A DNA stretch of 44,278 bases from positions 1-44,278 of the forward strand of contig JAKAVA010000083.1 in assembly GCA_021827645.1 (NCBI GenBank), in the 5' to 3' direction. Under the pieces are notes generated by a model. That model had not been told where the DNA came from and did not search any database. It saw only the letters and a list, made by a program, of their open reading frames with translations. Shown one piece after another: positions 25,551 through 34,226 of this stretch (position 1 is the stretch's first letter; every line of letters starts with the position of its first letter). The DNA comes from Planctomycetota bacterium. Lineage in GTDB: Bacteria > Planctomycetota > Phycisphaerae > WQYP01. The translations under genes and the position numbers were made by a program.

Positions 25551-26294
25551 CTACACCGCCGCTGCTGCGGGCACTTCGCCGCTGATCACGGTGCCGATGG
25601 TTTCTCCACGCACCACACGCATGATGTTGCCGCGTTTTTTCATATTGAAAACGATAATGGGGATATTAGTCTCCATCGCCATGGAAATCGCCGTCATGTC
25701 CATGACCTTGAGATTCTCGGTAAGCACCTGACGATAGGTAAGATGCGGAATTCGGACGGCGGCGGCATTCTTCTTCGGATCACTGTCGTAAACGCCGTCG
25801 ACTTTGGTGGCCTTGAGCAGCACCTCGGCCCCGAGCTCGGTTGCCCGCAGGGCGGCGCAGGTATCGGTGGTAAAAAAGGGATTGCCTGTCCCGGCCGCCA
25901 GAACCACCACACGCCCTTTTTCAAGATGGCGGAGAACCTTACGACGTATGAACGGCTCGCAGACCTGCATCACATTCAACGCACTGGCGACCCGTGTCGG
26001 CTGGCCGAGATGCTCCAGCGTATCCTGCAAAGCCACCGCGTTGATGACGGTCGCCAGCATACCCATGTAGTCCGCAGTCGAGCGTTGCAGGGGGGAATGC
26101 TCCGCGAGTGTGCCGCCGCGGATGAAATTGCCGCCGCCTACCACCACCGCAACCTGAACTCCGGCCTGCGCCACTTCACTGATCTGTTGGGCGACAACCG
26201 AGAGTTCTTCCGGATCGAGCCCCTGACCGTCTGATTTACATAAGCCCTCGCCGGATATCTTCAGAAGAATCCGTCTGTACCGACATTGGCTCAT
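25551..26294 (-). CDS. pyrH: UMP kinase
   Basis: The 247-residue enzyme phosphorylates UMP to UDP with ATP in pyrimidine nucleotide synthesis. Amino-acid-kinase family motifs are complete: RILLKISGEGL, VVVGGGNFIRGG, STADYMGMLATVINAVALQ, GTGNPFFTTDTCAALRA, and KATKVDGVYDSDP near residue 165. Its length matches the family. The gene lies 46 bases before frr and 54 bases after tsf, the order seen in many bacteria. Confidence 0.96.
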   Translation of the reverse strand: MSQCRYRRILLKISGEGLCKSDGQGLDPEELSVVAQQISEVAQAGVQVAVVVGGGNFIRGGTLAEHSPLQRSTADYMGMLATVINAVALQDTLEHLGQPTRVASALNVMQVCEPFIRRKVLRHLEKGRVVVLAAGTGNPFFTTDTCAALRATELGAEVLLKATKVDGVYDSDPKKNAAAVRIPHLTYRQVLTENLKVMDMTAISMAMETNIPIIVFNMKKRGNIMRVVRGETIGTVISGEVPAAAAV

Positions 26295-26348
26295 GGGTGC
26301 ACTCCGAAAACCAGATTGATATCGACGACCTGACCGATCCGGTTCGCC

Positions 26349-27221
26349 TCAGGCTTCGCCAACCTTGAATCGGCTGAACGTTTTGAGTGTCAATTGGGCG
26401 CCGACGGACGAGCCGACCTGCGCAAGCAGCTCACGAATCTGTTTCTTCTCATCTTTGACAAACGGCTGTTCAAGCAGCACGTGTTCGCCGTAAAACTTTT
26501 CCAGCTTGCTGTGAATAATCTTCTCCAGCACCTGGGGTGGTTTGCCTTTGTGGGCTTCAAGTGTCTCGGCTTTTTCGCTCTCAATACGCGTCGGATCGAC
26601 CTGCTCGCGGGTAATCGCCGCCGGCACCAGCGGTACACCCGCCGTCACATGCATGGCAATTTCCTGGGCCACGGCCGCAACTTTCGGATCGCTGCTGCCA
26701 TCAATCTGCACCAGTGCGCCAACTTTGGCGTTGTGGTGGATATACATGCCGACGGCCCCATGGGGGGCGGAGCAGCGGGAAAGCCCGGTTACCGCCATGT
26801 TTTCCTTGATACTTCCGCCGACGAGTTCCTTGATGACGGTCTCGACCGATCGGCCGGAGCCATCCACCCAAGGCAACTGATTCAACTCTGCAGCCGTCGT
26901 CACTGGGTTTTCAAATGCCAGCTTGACCAAGTCCGCAAGTAGTTTTACGAACGCCTCATTGCGGGCAACAAAATCGGTTTGGCAACCAAGCCGCAGAATA
27001 ACGCCCAGCTTGCCGTCCGGACTCACCTTACCGCCGATGAGCCCTTCCTTCATTTCGTTGGCCATCTTCGCATCCGCGCGCCCGGCACCCCATTTCCGCA
27101 ACAGTTCGGCCGCCTGATCCATGTCGCCGCCGGCTTCCTGAAGCGCCTTTTTGGCATCCATGATGCCTGCACTGGTTCGCCCACGGAGTGTCATGACATC
27201 CTTCGCACTGACTTCCACCAT
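26349..27221 (-). CDS. tsf: Translation elongation factor Ts
   Basis: The 290-residue guanine-nucleotide exchange factor recycles EF-Tu. The N-terminal UBA-like domain (LRGRTSAGIMDAKKALQEAGGDMDQAAELLR, about residues 12-42) and the TDFVARNEAF motif (about 81-90) are canonical. The C-terminal part, KIIHSKLEKFYGEHVLLEQPF, is also conserved. GAGGG stands nine bases before the ATG. The ribosomal protein S2 gene, which commonly precedes tsf, is absent from this position. Confidence 0.96.
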   Translation of the reverse strand: MVEVSAKDVMTLRGRTSAGIMDAKKALQEAGGDMDQAAELLRKWGAGRADAKMANEMKEGLIGGKVSPDGKLGVILRLGCQTDFVARNEAFVKLLADLVKLAFENPVTTAAELNQLPWVDGSGRSVETVIKELVGGSIKENMAVTGLSRCSAPHGAVGMYIHHNAKVGALVQIDGSSDPKVAAVAQEIAMHVTAGVPLVPAAITREQVDPTRIESEKAETLEAHKGKPPQVLEKIIHSKLEKFYGEHVLLEQPFVKDEKKQIRELLAQVGSSVGAQLTLKTFSRFKVGEA

Positions 27222-27586
27222 ATGAAGTTACCCTCGATCTTGGCAAAAAAATTACAAATCACGTCTTCCATGTCGCAGGATTCCTCAATACGCTGCAACG
27301 GTCGACATTCAGCCAAGAAAGTGTAGGGCTTGGAGGCCGAAAGGTAAAGCGGAAAGGCGTCTGGTGCTGCCGGGCGGTGCGGGCGTTTTGCGGGCAGGCA
27401 GACCGGCGGTGGCGGTCACGGGCGGAGGGCGTCTCGCCCGCCTTCGAGATTTCACCGCGATTGCCGTGGATACGACACACTGCCGATGGGATCAACCCAT
27501 CGGCTCGCTATAGAGTCCTCCGGATCATTCGTTGTTCGCCACTGCGCCCCGTCGCCCGCCCCTTGGCAGAAACCTTCACGGACTCA
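27222..27586. other. Intergenic region upstream of tsf
   Basis: About 365 bp between tsf and the KamA-like gene, both on the minus strand, without a credible gene and without rpsB. It contains GC-rich inverted repeats: a perfect 9-bp stem GCCGATGGG/CCCATCGGC (27482-27504, loop ATCAA) with no T tract on either side, and a weaker one near 27420-27445. The stem could be a processing or leader structure of the tsf transcript. Confidence 0.45.
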
Positions 27587-28786
27587 TCAATTATAGATCG
27601 GAAGTTGAACCACCGGGATATTGGCACGAGCCTCCGACGGGTTGTAATGATCGCCCGTCGAATAGTGCACCGGGATGCCATCCTTGGTATGTAACAGGTA
27701 ATAACCACCGCGATCCTGAAGAATTTCATACGGCCCGATCACGCATTTACCCATCGGTGTCGGCACCGTCAGCAGCGGCACACGCGTCCCCGGAGCGGAT
27801 GCCAGTGCCCGTAAGATCATCTGGCTCTCGGGCAGCTTGAGGCGGTGGCGTGCAAGTGTGCCATCCGGAAAAGGATGGATCAGGTAATAGGGTTTGACCG
27901 GGATACGGCCGGAATCCAATCGGCTGTACATTTCGGTAATGACGGCCGGATCATCATTAATTCCGCGGAAGAGCGGATGCTGTGTCATGATGATCGGTTT
28001 GCGGCTGGAGCCCAACTCGTGCAGCAATTCGATGCAGGAGAGCAATTCGCGGGTGACCTCGCGCGGATGCACCACATGGAGGATATGCGAACTCGGGCTG
28101 AGTTTTGCCACCGCGGCCTGCAGCGAATTCGAGCTTAAAAGTCGCTGCGGATACCAAACCGGTTCGCGCGTGTGAATGCTGACGGTTATGGCGTGGGTCC
28201 GGCTTTGGTTCAGATGGGTCAGCCGATCGGCAAAATGCTCCAACAGAGATGCGGAAATAGCCAGCGGATCGCCGCCGCTGAGGATCAACTCACGCAGCAT
28301 GGCCGAATGCGGGCTCTGCGTCAATTGATCGAACATGGCATCGATATCGCGATGCGAGATGGAGCCGGCGGTGACTTCACGATGTTTGAGGTAGCAATAG
28401 CGACACAATCCGCTGCAATAGTCGGTCGTGCGGATCAGCGCCTCATAGCGATATTTCTGAATCCAACGCGGGTGGTCCACCGCCTTGGTTTGCAATTGAA
28501 ACGCATCCCAACGCTCGTCATCAGTGGCAACCAGTTCCTGCTCGCCCGGCAAAACCAGATCCCACAGCGGATCATTCGGATCATTCTCGAGGATGTGCTC
28601 CACATAAAAACGGGGAAGCCGGAATTGGTATCGCTCGCTGACGACCTCCATGGTTCGCGTCCGCTCTGGCGGCAGGGCGGGCAGAAGGCGTCGCAATTCA
28701 CTGATATGGGTAATCAGGTCGGGCTGTTTGCTTGAATCCTCTGAATTGACCTCAACGTTGGGGGGTGTGTCGCGCAGTTGTTTCAT
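27587..28786 (-). CDS. KamA-family radical SAM aminomutase-like protein
   Basis: The predicted 399-residue protein has the radical SAM cluster motif CSGLCRYC (Cys124, Cys128, Cys131), ELILSGGDPLAIS, which matches the SAM-binding GGDPL element, and IMTQHPLFRGINDD and VKPYYLIHP, which match lysine 2,3-aminomutase (KamA) and EF-P lysine aminomutase (EpmB). The C-terminal cysteine cluster that binds zinc in clostridial KamA is missing, and the tail (VPLLTVPTPMGKCVIGPYE) differs, so the amino-acid substrate is uncertain. I choose the ATG at 28786, since the open frame upstream runs into the previous gene. It lies 16 bases after the ketosynthase-like gene on the same strand. It may modify EF-P or supply a beta-amino acid to the neighbouring pathway. 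Confidence 0.75.
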   Translation of the reverse strand: MKQLRDTPPNVEVNSEDSSKQPDLITHISELRRLLPALPPERTRTMEVVSERYQFRLPRFYVEHILENDPNDPLWDLVLPGEQELVATDDERWDAFQLQTKAVDHPRWIQKYRYEALIRTTDYCSGLCRYCYLKHREVTAGSISHRDIDAMFDQLTQSPHSAMLRELILSGGDPLAISASLLEHFADRLTHLNQSRTHAITVSIHTREPVWYPQRLLSSNSLQAAVAKLSPSSHILHVVHPREVTRELLSCIELLHELGSSRKPIIMTQHPLFRGINDDPAVITEMYSRLDSGRIPVKPYYLIHPFPDGTLARHRLKLPESQMILRALASAPGTRVPLLTVPTPMGKCVIGPYEILQDRGGYYLLHTKDGIPVHYSTGDHYNPSEARANIPVVQLPIYN

Positions 28787-28802
28787 CTTCTTAATTTTAG
28801 CA

Positions 28803-29708
28803 TCAGCGACGATTTTCCGCCGCCTCCAGCAGAAAGTTCGCCTGCTGCCTCCTGACCGGATCGATCTCCCGCCACTGGCGGGCTGATTTCGTTCTCTTGC
28901 ATGCCAGAATCTCCCGTGCGAACTCCAAGGCCACATCCGTCGGATAGGCTGGCGGGAGGCGATTTGCATTTCGTTTTGAGAATTCAAGGGTATCGATCGC
29001 CTGCCGTTCGGTGGCCGCATCGCCGCGGGGCAAGACCATGGGCGAATTTTCGAGAGTCAGACGCACCAGAGCCGATGCGGTCCCGGCACGCGATAATGCC
29101 ACCGCAACGCTGCCGCCACCGTTTTGCCGAAAGCGTGCCATTTCAGGATGGTGCAATTCTGCCGACGCTCTTTGGCACAGTTGCACGGCCGGGCCGTCAA
29201 CGTGATCGGCCCAGACCGCCAACACCAGATCGAGCCGACGCGTTTCCAGCAGACACCACGCCCGCTGCAACACACGATATACAGGAAGATTTACAAATGA
29301 GAGCGTTTCGCAGGCGCCATGAATTCCCAATGCAATGACGGTTTGCGACGCCACCGCGGAATAAACCGATTGCGTAAAAAGACGGGGGGAAGGATAGCGC
29401 CCGCCGTCGGCAGATAAACTCTCCAGGTAACCGACCGTATCGCGGATGGAACCCCAGAAACTCAAATACAGCAGGCCGATGCGGTTTGTGGATATGGCCT
29501 CTGCGGCCTTCGCGGATTCCAGTGCCCCACGCGCCGACGTGATCACCCAGCTATCGAGATTCGATTCGGTGGTGGGAGTATGTGGTGGGTCGGATGACAC
29601 CGCTACGTCGGAGTGTGGTGCCAGGGCGATGGCAGAGTCAAAGCCCGATCCGCATGCGTCGATTCCCATGATTGCAAAGGTCATGCGCTCAGGTGCGGCA
29701 ACACTCAT
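28803..29708 (-). CDS. Ketosynthase-like protein (chain-length-factor type)
   Basis: This 301-residue protein is shorter than a full ketosynthase and has the thiolase-type core only in divergent form: MTFAIMGIDACGSGFDSAI, a middle block FTQSVYSAVASQTVIALGIHGACETLSF, and LVLAVWADHVDGPAV. A Cys in GACETL may sit where the active-site Cys lies, but the two catalytic His motifs are not recognisable. That pattern fits the Ketoacyl-synt_2 or KS-beta/chain-length-factor type. The ATG overlaps the stop of the upstream ketosynthase (ATGA), and GGGGAGA precedes it, so the two are probably translated together and may form a heterodimer. The call rests on this context as much as on motifs. Confidence 0.6.
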   Translation of the reverse strand: MSVAAPERMTFAIMGIDACGSGFDSAIALAPHSDVAVSSDPPHTPTTESNLDSWVITSARGALESAKAAEAISTNRIGLLYLSFWGSIRDTVGYLESLSADGGRYPSPRLFTQSVYSAVASQTVIALGIHGACETLSFVNLPVYRVLQRAWCLLETRRLDLVLAVWADHVDGPAVQLCQRASAELHHPEMARFRQNGGGSVAVALSRAGTASALVRLTLENSPMVLPRGDAATERQAIDTLEFSKRNANRLPPAYPTDVALEFAREILACKRTKSARQWREIDPVRRQQANFLLEAAENRR

Positions 29709-30919
29709 GACAATCTCCCCAGAGAGCGCACCGCAACGATCGCGGTATTGTTGCCACCGAAGGCAAAATTGCAAATTAAGGCGCAATTCATTTTTCGCCT
29801 GCGCATTGCATCACTCTCGGCGCGCATTCCGGGCGGTACCGGGCCGGGGGGATAACATCCATCACGCATGGCCAGCAAAGTGATGGCGGTCTCCATAGCG
29901 CCGCCGGCTGCAAAAGTATGCCCGGTCAGCGGCTTGGTGGAGGTAATGACCGGCGAGGCCTCACGAAAGATGCGGCTGTACAGTTGTGTCTCCATGGCGT
30001 CATTATCCCGCGTGCCGGTCCCGTGGCAGTTGACGTAATCAATCTCGTTTAATCTTGTTCCGGCATCGGCGAGAGATAAACGAATGGCCTCCTCGGCGGC
30101 GACGGCTTCAGGATCGGGCTTGGTGATATGGAAGGCATCGGCTGTTGCACCATACCCGCAGATATAACCCAGCGGCGCCACTCCGCGACCCTTGGCATGG
30201 GCGATGGATTCCATCACCAGAGCCGTTCCACCTTCTCCGGGCAATATCCCATCACGGTCGGGCGAAAATGGGCGACATCCCGTCGGAGAAATCAACCGCA
30301 GACTGCCGAAGCCGGAAACCAGCAAGTGACACAGGCTGTCGAAGCCTCCCACCACGGCGACGGGGGCAAGACCGCACCTGATGATGTCCAGTGCCGCTCC
30401 GATCGCCGCCGCCGAACCCACACAGGTTGTAAGATTCATATAGTGCGGGCCCGTCATGCGATGGCGTTTGATCAAAAGCTGTGGAAGCTCAAAAGGGTGG
30501 ACACGTCTGAGCAGAGCCAACGACGTGTGGTGCGGATCGTCACGATACTGGATATAAAATTTTTCGTTCATATCCATTGCACATACGCTGCTGGAGACCA
30601 GGCAGGCAGCGGAATACCCGTCAAGGTGTCGCGGCAGCTTGGCCTGCATCAAGGCTTCATCGATGGTCAGGCACGCCAACTGCTGAACCCGTGACAAGCT
30701 TTGCCAAAAGGATGAACGCAAATCGTCCGGACATGGCAATGACGGAGCGGCGGCGACACGGGGGGATGTCGGCAGGTTTGGAATCGCATGAGGCCATGCG
30801 GATATCGACACCCGCCCTGCGGCGATGCCGCCCCAGGAAGCTTCGCGCCCGATTCCCTGGCAGGTTATCATCCCGATGCCTGTCACCGCCACCGCCTCGT
30901 GATTATGATCGGTCGACAT
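29705..30919 (-). CDS. Beta-ketoacyl-ACP synthase (FabF/KS-alpha type)
   Basis: The 404-residue enzyme would condense an acyl chain with malonyl-ACP. The thiolase-fold triad is complete: Cys166 in NLTTCVGSA, His299 in NCHGTGTRDNDAME, and His334 in KPLTGHTFAAGG with Lys329 nearby. GEGGTALVMES and FAFGGNNTAI complete the family profile. It is a FabF/KAS II-type protein, but its pairing with a short ketosynthase-like partner and a halogenase-like flavoprotein suggests specialised lipid or polyketide synthesis rather than the housekeeping role. The start is five bases after the stop of the halogenase-like gene; no acyl carrier protein is in the window. Confidence 0.85.
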   Translation of the reverse strand: MSTDHNHEAVAVTGIGMITCQGIGREASWGGIAAGRVSISAWPHAIPNLPTSPRVAAAPSLPCPDDLRSSFWQSLSRVQQLACLTIDEALMQAKLPRHLDGYSAACLVSSSVCAMDMNEKFYIQYRDDPHHTSLALLRRVHPFELPQLLIKRHRMTGPHYMNLTTCVGSAAAIGAALDIIRCGLAPVAVVGGFDSLCHLLVSGFGSLRLISPTGCRPFSPDRDGILPGEGGTALVMESIAHAKGRGVAPLGYICGYGATADAFHITKPDPEAVAAEEAIRLSLADAGTRLNEIDYVNCHGTGTRDNDAMETQLYSRIFREASPVITSTKPLTGHTFAAGGAMETAITLLAMRDGCYPPGPVPPGMRAESDAMRRRKMNCALICNFAFGGNNTAIVAVRSLGRLS

Positions 30920-30924
30920 CGTGG

Positions 30925-32139
30925 TCAGAACTTCATCTCCTGCGACACGGCTGACTTTGGCGCCAACATCGCAATCACCGGATTTTCCGGGTCCCAAACT
31001 CTGCCGGCCAATAAATCCGTAATAGCTGCCTTCATATGGGCCGGCCGATAGTCGGCAAAAAATAATTGCTGTACGAGATCACGGTGGTAAAACCGCTCGA
31101 TGAACGCTTCGAATACTCCTTCGGCCCAATCCATGTGGCGGTTGAAAGTTTCAAATTGCGATGGATCGTTATGGTTGAGGTATTGGATGACGGCCTGCGA
31201 TGCAAGCTGGGCGGAATTTATGGCAAGGTGAACACCGCTGGAAAAAATAGGGTCGAGAAATCCGCCCGCATCACCAATTTTCACCCACCCCGGGCCGTAC
31301 CGCGTCGCCGGTCGATAACTGTAATCGGCGGCGGTGCGGTATTCATCCAGCGGAGCGACGTTGCTGAGGCGATTCCATAATGAAGGGCACCGCTGAAGCG
31401 CCTGTTCAAACTGCTCTTGATGGGTGATTCCCTGCTGAACCCCGCTCTGTTTCAGGACGGCACCAATGCTTGTCGAACCATCGCGCAGCGGAATGCACCA
31501 GATCCAACCGTCCGAAATCAGATGCAGGGTTATGTAAGATCGCTCATCGTCCAAGGCGGGTGGAAAGGGGGGAAAGTAATTGTAAACGGCGAGATGACCA
31601 AAGCGATTGGATATATCACGGGCGTCGCTCACGCCGTCGGCTCCCCGGTAATTCAGACGCGACCGGCCGGCGGCAATGATCAAGAACCGCCCACTGTGTA
31701 TCTGCTGTTGAGCGGTAAAGACCTCAGCATGATCCGCCTGTGCCTTCCAGGAAACGACCTGGCAGTGGTCTTGATAGCGGCAGCCCGCGGAAACCGCCAA
31801 GGATTTAAGCTCGGCGTCAAATTCGGCCCGCGACACCTGAAAGGACGGTGGAGTTTGGTCTGCCCCGGCAAAGCCGAATGTTTCGTACCGCTGGGTGGCC
31901 GAATCGCAGAAACGGGCGCCATATTTAGGCTGATAGCGATTGAGCATCGCGTCCATACTTATGCCGAGATCGGCCAAAATCGGCATGCTGGCGGGAAGAA
32001 GCGATTCACCTATGTGGTGGCGCGGATGGAAATGCTTCTCAAGAATCAGCACCTTCATCCCCGCTTTTGCGAGCCATACGCCCGCTGCGCACCCCGCCAC
32101 CCCTCCGCCGACAATCAAAACATCCCATTCATTGCCCAT
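30925..32139 (-). CDS. Flavin-dependent halogenase-like oxidoreductase
   Basis: The predicted 404-residue protein opens with the FAD-binding GGGVAGCAAG (residues 11-20) and LILEKHFHPRHHIGESLLPA. Two motifs point to flavin-dependent halogenases: WIWCIP (212-217), a match to WxWxIP, and FLDPIFSSG (294-302), a match to FxxPxxSxG. Lys72 in PKYGARF may be the lysine that forms the halogenating species in some subgroups. Geranylgeranyl-reductase-like enzymes share the fold, so hydroxylation, reduction or halogenation all remain possible. An ATG eight codons earlier (32163) is an alternative start. It begins the cassette with the two ketosynthase-like genes and the KamA-like gene and diverges from the membrane-protein operon. 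Confidence 0.7.
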   Translation of the reverse strand: MGNEWDVLIVGGGVAGCAAGVWLAKAGMKVLILEKHFHPRHHIGESLLPASMPILADLGISMDAMLNRYQPKYGARFCDSATQRYETFGFAGADQTPPSFQVSRAEFDAELKSLAVSAGCRYQDHCQVVSWKAQADHAEVFTAQQQIHSGRFLIIAAGRSRLNYRGADGVSDARDISNRFGHLAVYNYFPPFPPALDDERSYITLHLISDGWIWCIPLRDGSTSIGAVLKQSGVQQGITHQEQFEQALQRCPSLWNRLSNVAPLDEYRTAADYSYRPATRYGPGWVKIGDAGGFLDPIFSSGVHLAINSAQLASQAVIQYLNHNDPSQFETFNRHMDWAEGVFEAFIERFYHRDLVQQLFFADYRPAHMKAAITDLLAGRVWDPENPVIAMLAPKSAVSQEMKF

Positions 32140-32319
32140 ATCAGGTAGTTTGCAGACTTCCATGCAAAGCTGCAACTCATTTGACCGCAGGGCGGGGGAT
32201 TCGATAATGCATGCTACGGTAACGGGGTTGTTCAATGGGGTGGGTGTAAACTGGAATTCGCTCTCTTCCTTACAGCTAAAATCCTGATCATCGCAGGTCT
32301 GCTTGATCTGGCCCTGCTG

Positions 32320-34218
32320 GTGATGACGTCCGTCGGTGTCGCCGCCGCCGGACTCTCCCATACACATCCCGAAAAGCCCTCATCTTCCAAGTTTCGCGGC
32401 TGGATGATCGCATGTACCCTGTTGATGTTCGGTTCGGCGGCTTTTCTGGCAGTTGGCCCCGTCCATGCCCCGAGCCTGTCCATTTTACCCGACGGACTGC
32501 TTGCCATGAGACGCCTTACGGCCGCAGTCATCCTGTTCATCAGCACCGGCACTGCGTTAATATTCAACCTGCAATCCCAACGCGTATTCTCACTGCAAAA
32601 TACTTACAATGCGGCTCCTTTGCTGGGGCTTCATCTGCTCGCCTGCTGTATCGCCATCCTTTCCGGAAATCTGCTGGTTATCGCGTCGGCATGGATATTT
32701 ATTTCCGCCTCTCATCATCTCCAGACTTCCTATCCCGATGGACAACTGCTTGCTCCGTTGGTGGCATGGCGCCGCTGGCTCATTTCCATCATCGGAGACT
32801 GCGGTTTTCTGCTCGTGGCGGCGCTGCTGGCCACAGCTTATGGATCGACGCAACTTCGCGCTATTTATTACAATATCGCGCTCAATCCGGATTCCTTCTA
32901 CACACTGCAGTTCCGCCAGCTTATTGCACCGCTGCTCATCGTCGTGATATTCATTAAATGTGCTCAATTTCCATTTTCCTACTGGCTGATTCCAAGCCGT
33001 CGCGACAACACGTCGTGGCTGAATCTGCAATTGAGCTGCGGGTCACCCCTGGTGGCCATTCTCATCCTGATGCGTCTCGCTCCCATATTGACCGGCTCCG
33101 GTTCGTCAACCCCGATTCTTCCCATGGTTGTCAATTGGGCGGTACTTTCCGCCGGAATTTACGGTTTTGCCGGAATATGGCAGACCGATCGGTTCAAGGC
33201 AGCATTTTTCATGGCTGTAAGCTCCATCTCTCTGCTTTTGGTGCTCGTCGGCAGCGGTGAGATGATGACGGCGGAGTGGGGAATGATGATTTTGTTTCCC
33301 TCCATTTTTCTGCTGCTTTTTGGATTGATGCTCTCAGCGCCGCTGAATCGTCGGCCATTTTTTCCATCGCGACGTCCGGGCTACAGATCGCTGCTGGCAA
33401 CCGTGCTGATCATATGTGGCTGTATCAATCTCTGCATGACACCCGGTTTCTCCGCATCCATGACGCTCGGCAGTGACTTTGCCGCCTTGGCACGCGACCA
33501 TCTCTCTCTCAGCATGCCGGACATAGGCCTGTTGTGGATGACGATCGTTTTCAACACCGTGACCGGCGTCGGTCTGGTTGCCTGGTCATTGCGGGGTCGT
33601 CCCGCAGCGGGGTCAACGGACCGTAACCTTCGGCCGGCCGCCATCCAATTACCGCCTCCGAAGCCCTCGATCATCAGTACCGGGTTGCTTCTGGCCATTT
33701 CGGTCATGGCGCTGTTGTCCTGCTCGCTTAAACTGATACCAAGCGAGAGTCTCGGGCGGCTCCTTCCATCACAGTTGTCAATCCGTTCAACTGGCGGCCC
33801 CACCTCACTGACAAACCCGGCGATCTCCATCGCGCTCGGTGGAATGGCGACTGTATCCGGGCTGATTTTGGGTGTGTTTATTCAACTGGCCGGCAAAGCC
33901 GCCGTTCGCGACCGGCTGACCAAACTTGTGGTCATCCGGCAGGCGGTGTTGCTGGTGCTGACCGTCGAGCAATTCACCGCAGGCTCGCTGGTCGCCTTGA
34001 TCTGGGCCGCCGGTAAATTAATTGCCGCTCTGGACCGCTTCGGGTTGGACTCGATGGTGAGCACAGTCGCTTTGATTCCACATGTGATTGCAACCGTGGT
34101 GCGCGGCTGCATTCGTTCCAAGGGGCTGGTGCGCATGATCCTCCTGACTCTCGCCTCGTTACTGACTCTCCTGTTGGCCGGTATCGCGGCGGCTCTTGGT
34201 CGTCCAGGGGGAATGTAG
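32320..34218 (+). CDS. NuoL/HyfB-like antiporter-type membrane protein (divergent)
   Basis: The 632-residue integral membrane protein has more than a dozen hydrophobic segments. FIKCAQFPFSYWL (about 211-223) matches the NuoL element GKSAQLPLQTWL, keeping the central Lys (213). The segment NLLVIASAWIFISASHHL (117-134) aligns with NuoL NLLLMYLGWEGVGLCSYL, but the Glu thought essential for proton movement is an Ile. The loop after the Lys motif lacks the usual GPTPVSALIHAATMV. The annotated GTG start (32320) may be internal: the frame is open upstream and encodes a hydrophobic helix from a CTG at 32251. The next two genes encode other antiporter-like subunits. No complex I or hydrogenase peripheral subunits are present. 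Confidence 0.65.
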   Translation: MMTSVGVAAAGLSHTHPEKPSSSKFRGWMIACTLLMFGSAAFLAVGPVHAPSLSILPDGLLAMRRLTAAVILFISTGTALIFNLQSQRVFSLQNTYNAAPLLGLHLLACCIAILSGNLLVIASAWIFISASHHLQTSYPDGQLLAPLVAWRRWLISIIGDCGFLLVAALLATAYGSTQLRAIYYNIALNPDSFYTLQFRQLIAPLLIVVIFIKCAQFPFSYWLIPSRRDNTSWLNLQLSCGSPLVAILILMRLAPILTGSGSSTPILPMVVNWAVLSAGIYGFAGIWQTDRFKAAFFMAVSSISLLLVLVGSGEMMTAEWGMMILFPSIFLLLFGLMLSAPLNRRPFFPSRRPGYRSLLATVLIICGCINLCMTPGFSASMTLGSDFAALARDHLSLSMPDIGLLWMTIVFNTVTGVGLVAWSLRGRPAAGSTDRNLRPAAIQLPPPKPSIISTGLLLAISVMALLSCSLKLIPSESLGRLLPSQLSIRSTGGPTSLTNPAISIALGGMATVSGLILGVFIQLAGKAAVRDRLTKLVVIRQAVLLVLTVEQFTAGSLVALIWAAGKLIAALDRFGLDSMVSTVALIPHVIATVVRGCIRSKGLVRMILLTLASLLTLLLAGIAAALGRPGGM

Positions 34219-34226
34219 GTGCCTTT

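Noticed and set aside
25380-26234. 284-codon open frame on the plus strand
   Set aside because: Overlaps frr and pyrH antisense; those genes are certain.
27482-27504. Perfect 9-bp hairpin as terminator of the KamA-like gene
   Set aside because: No T tract follows on either strand, so it is noted only as an inverted repeat in the tsf leader.
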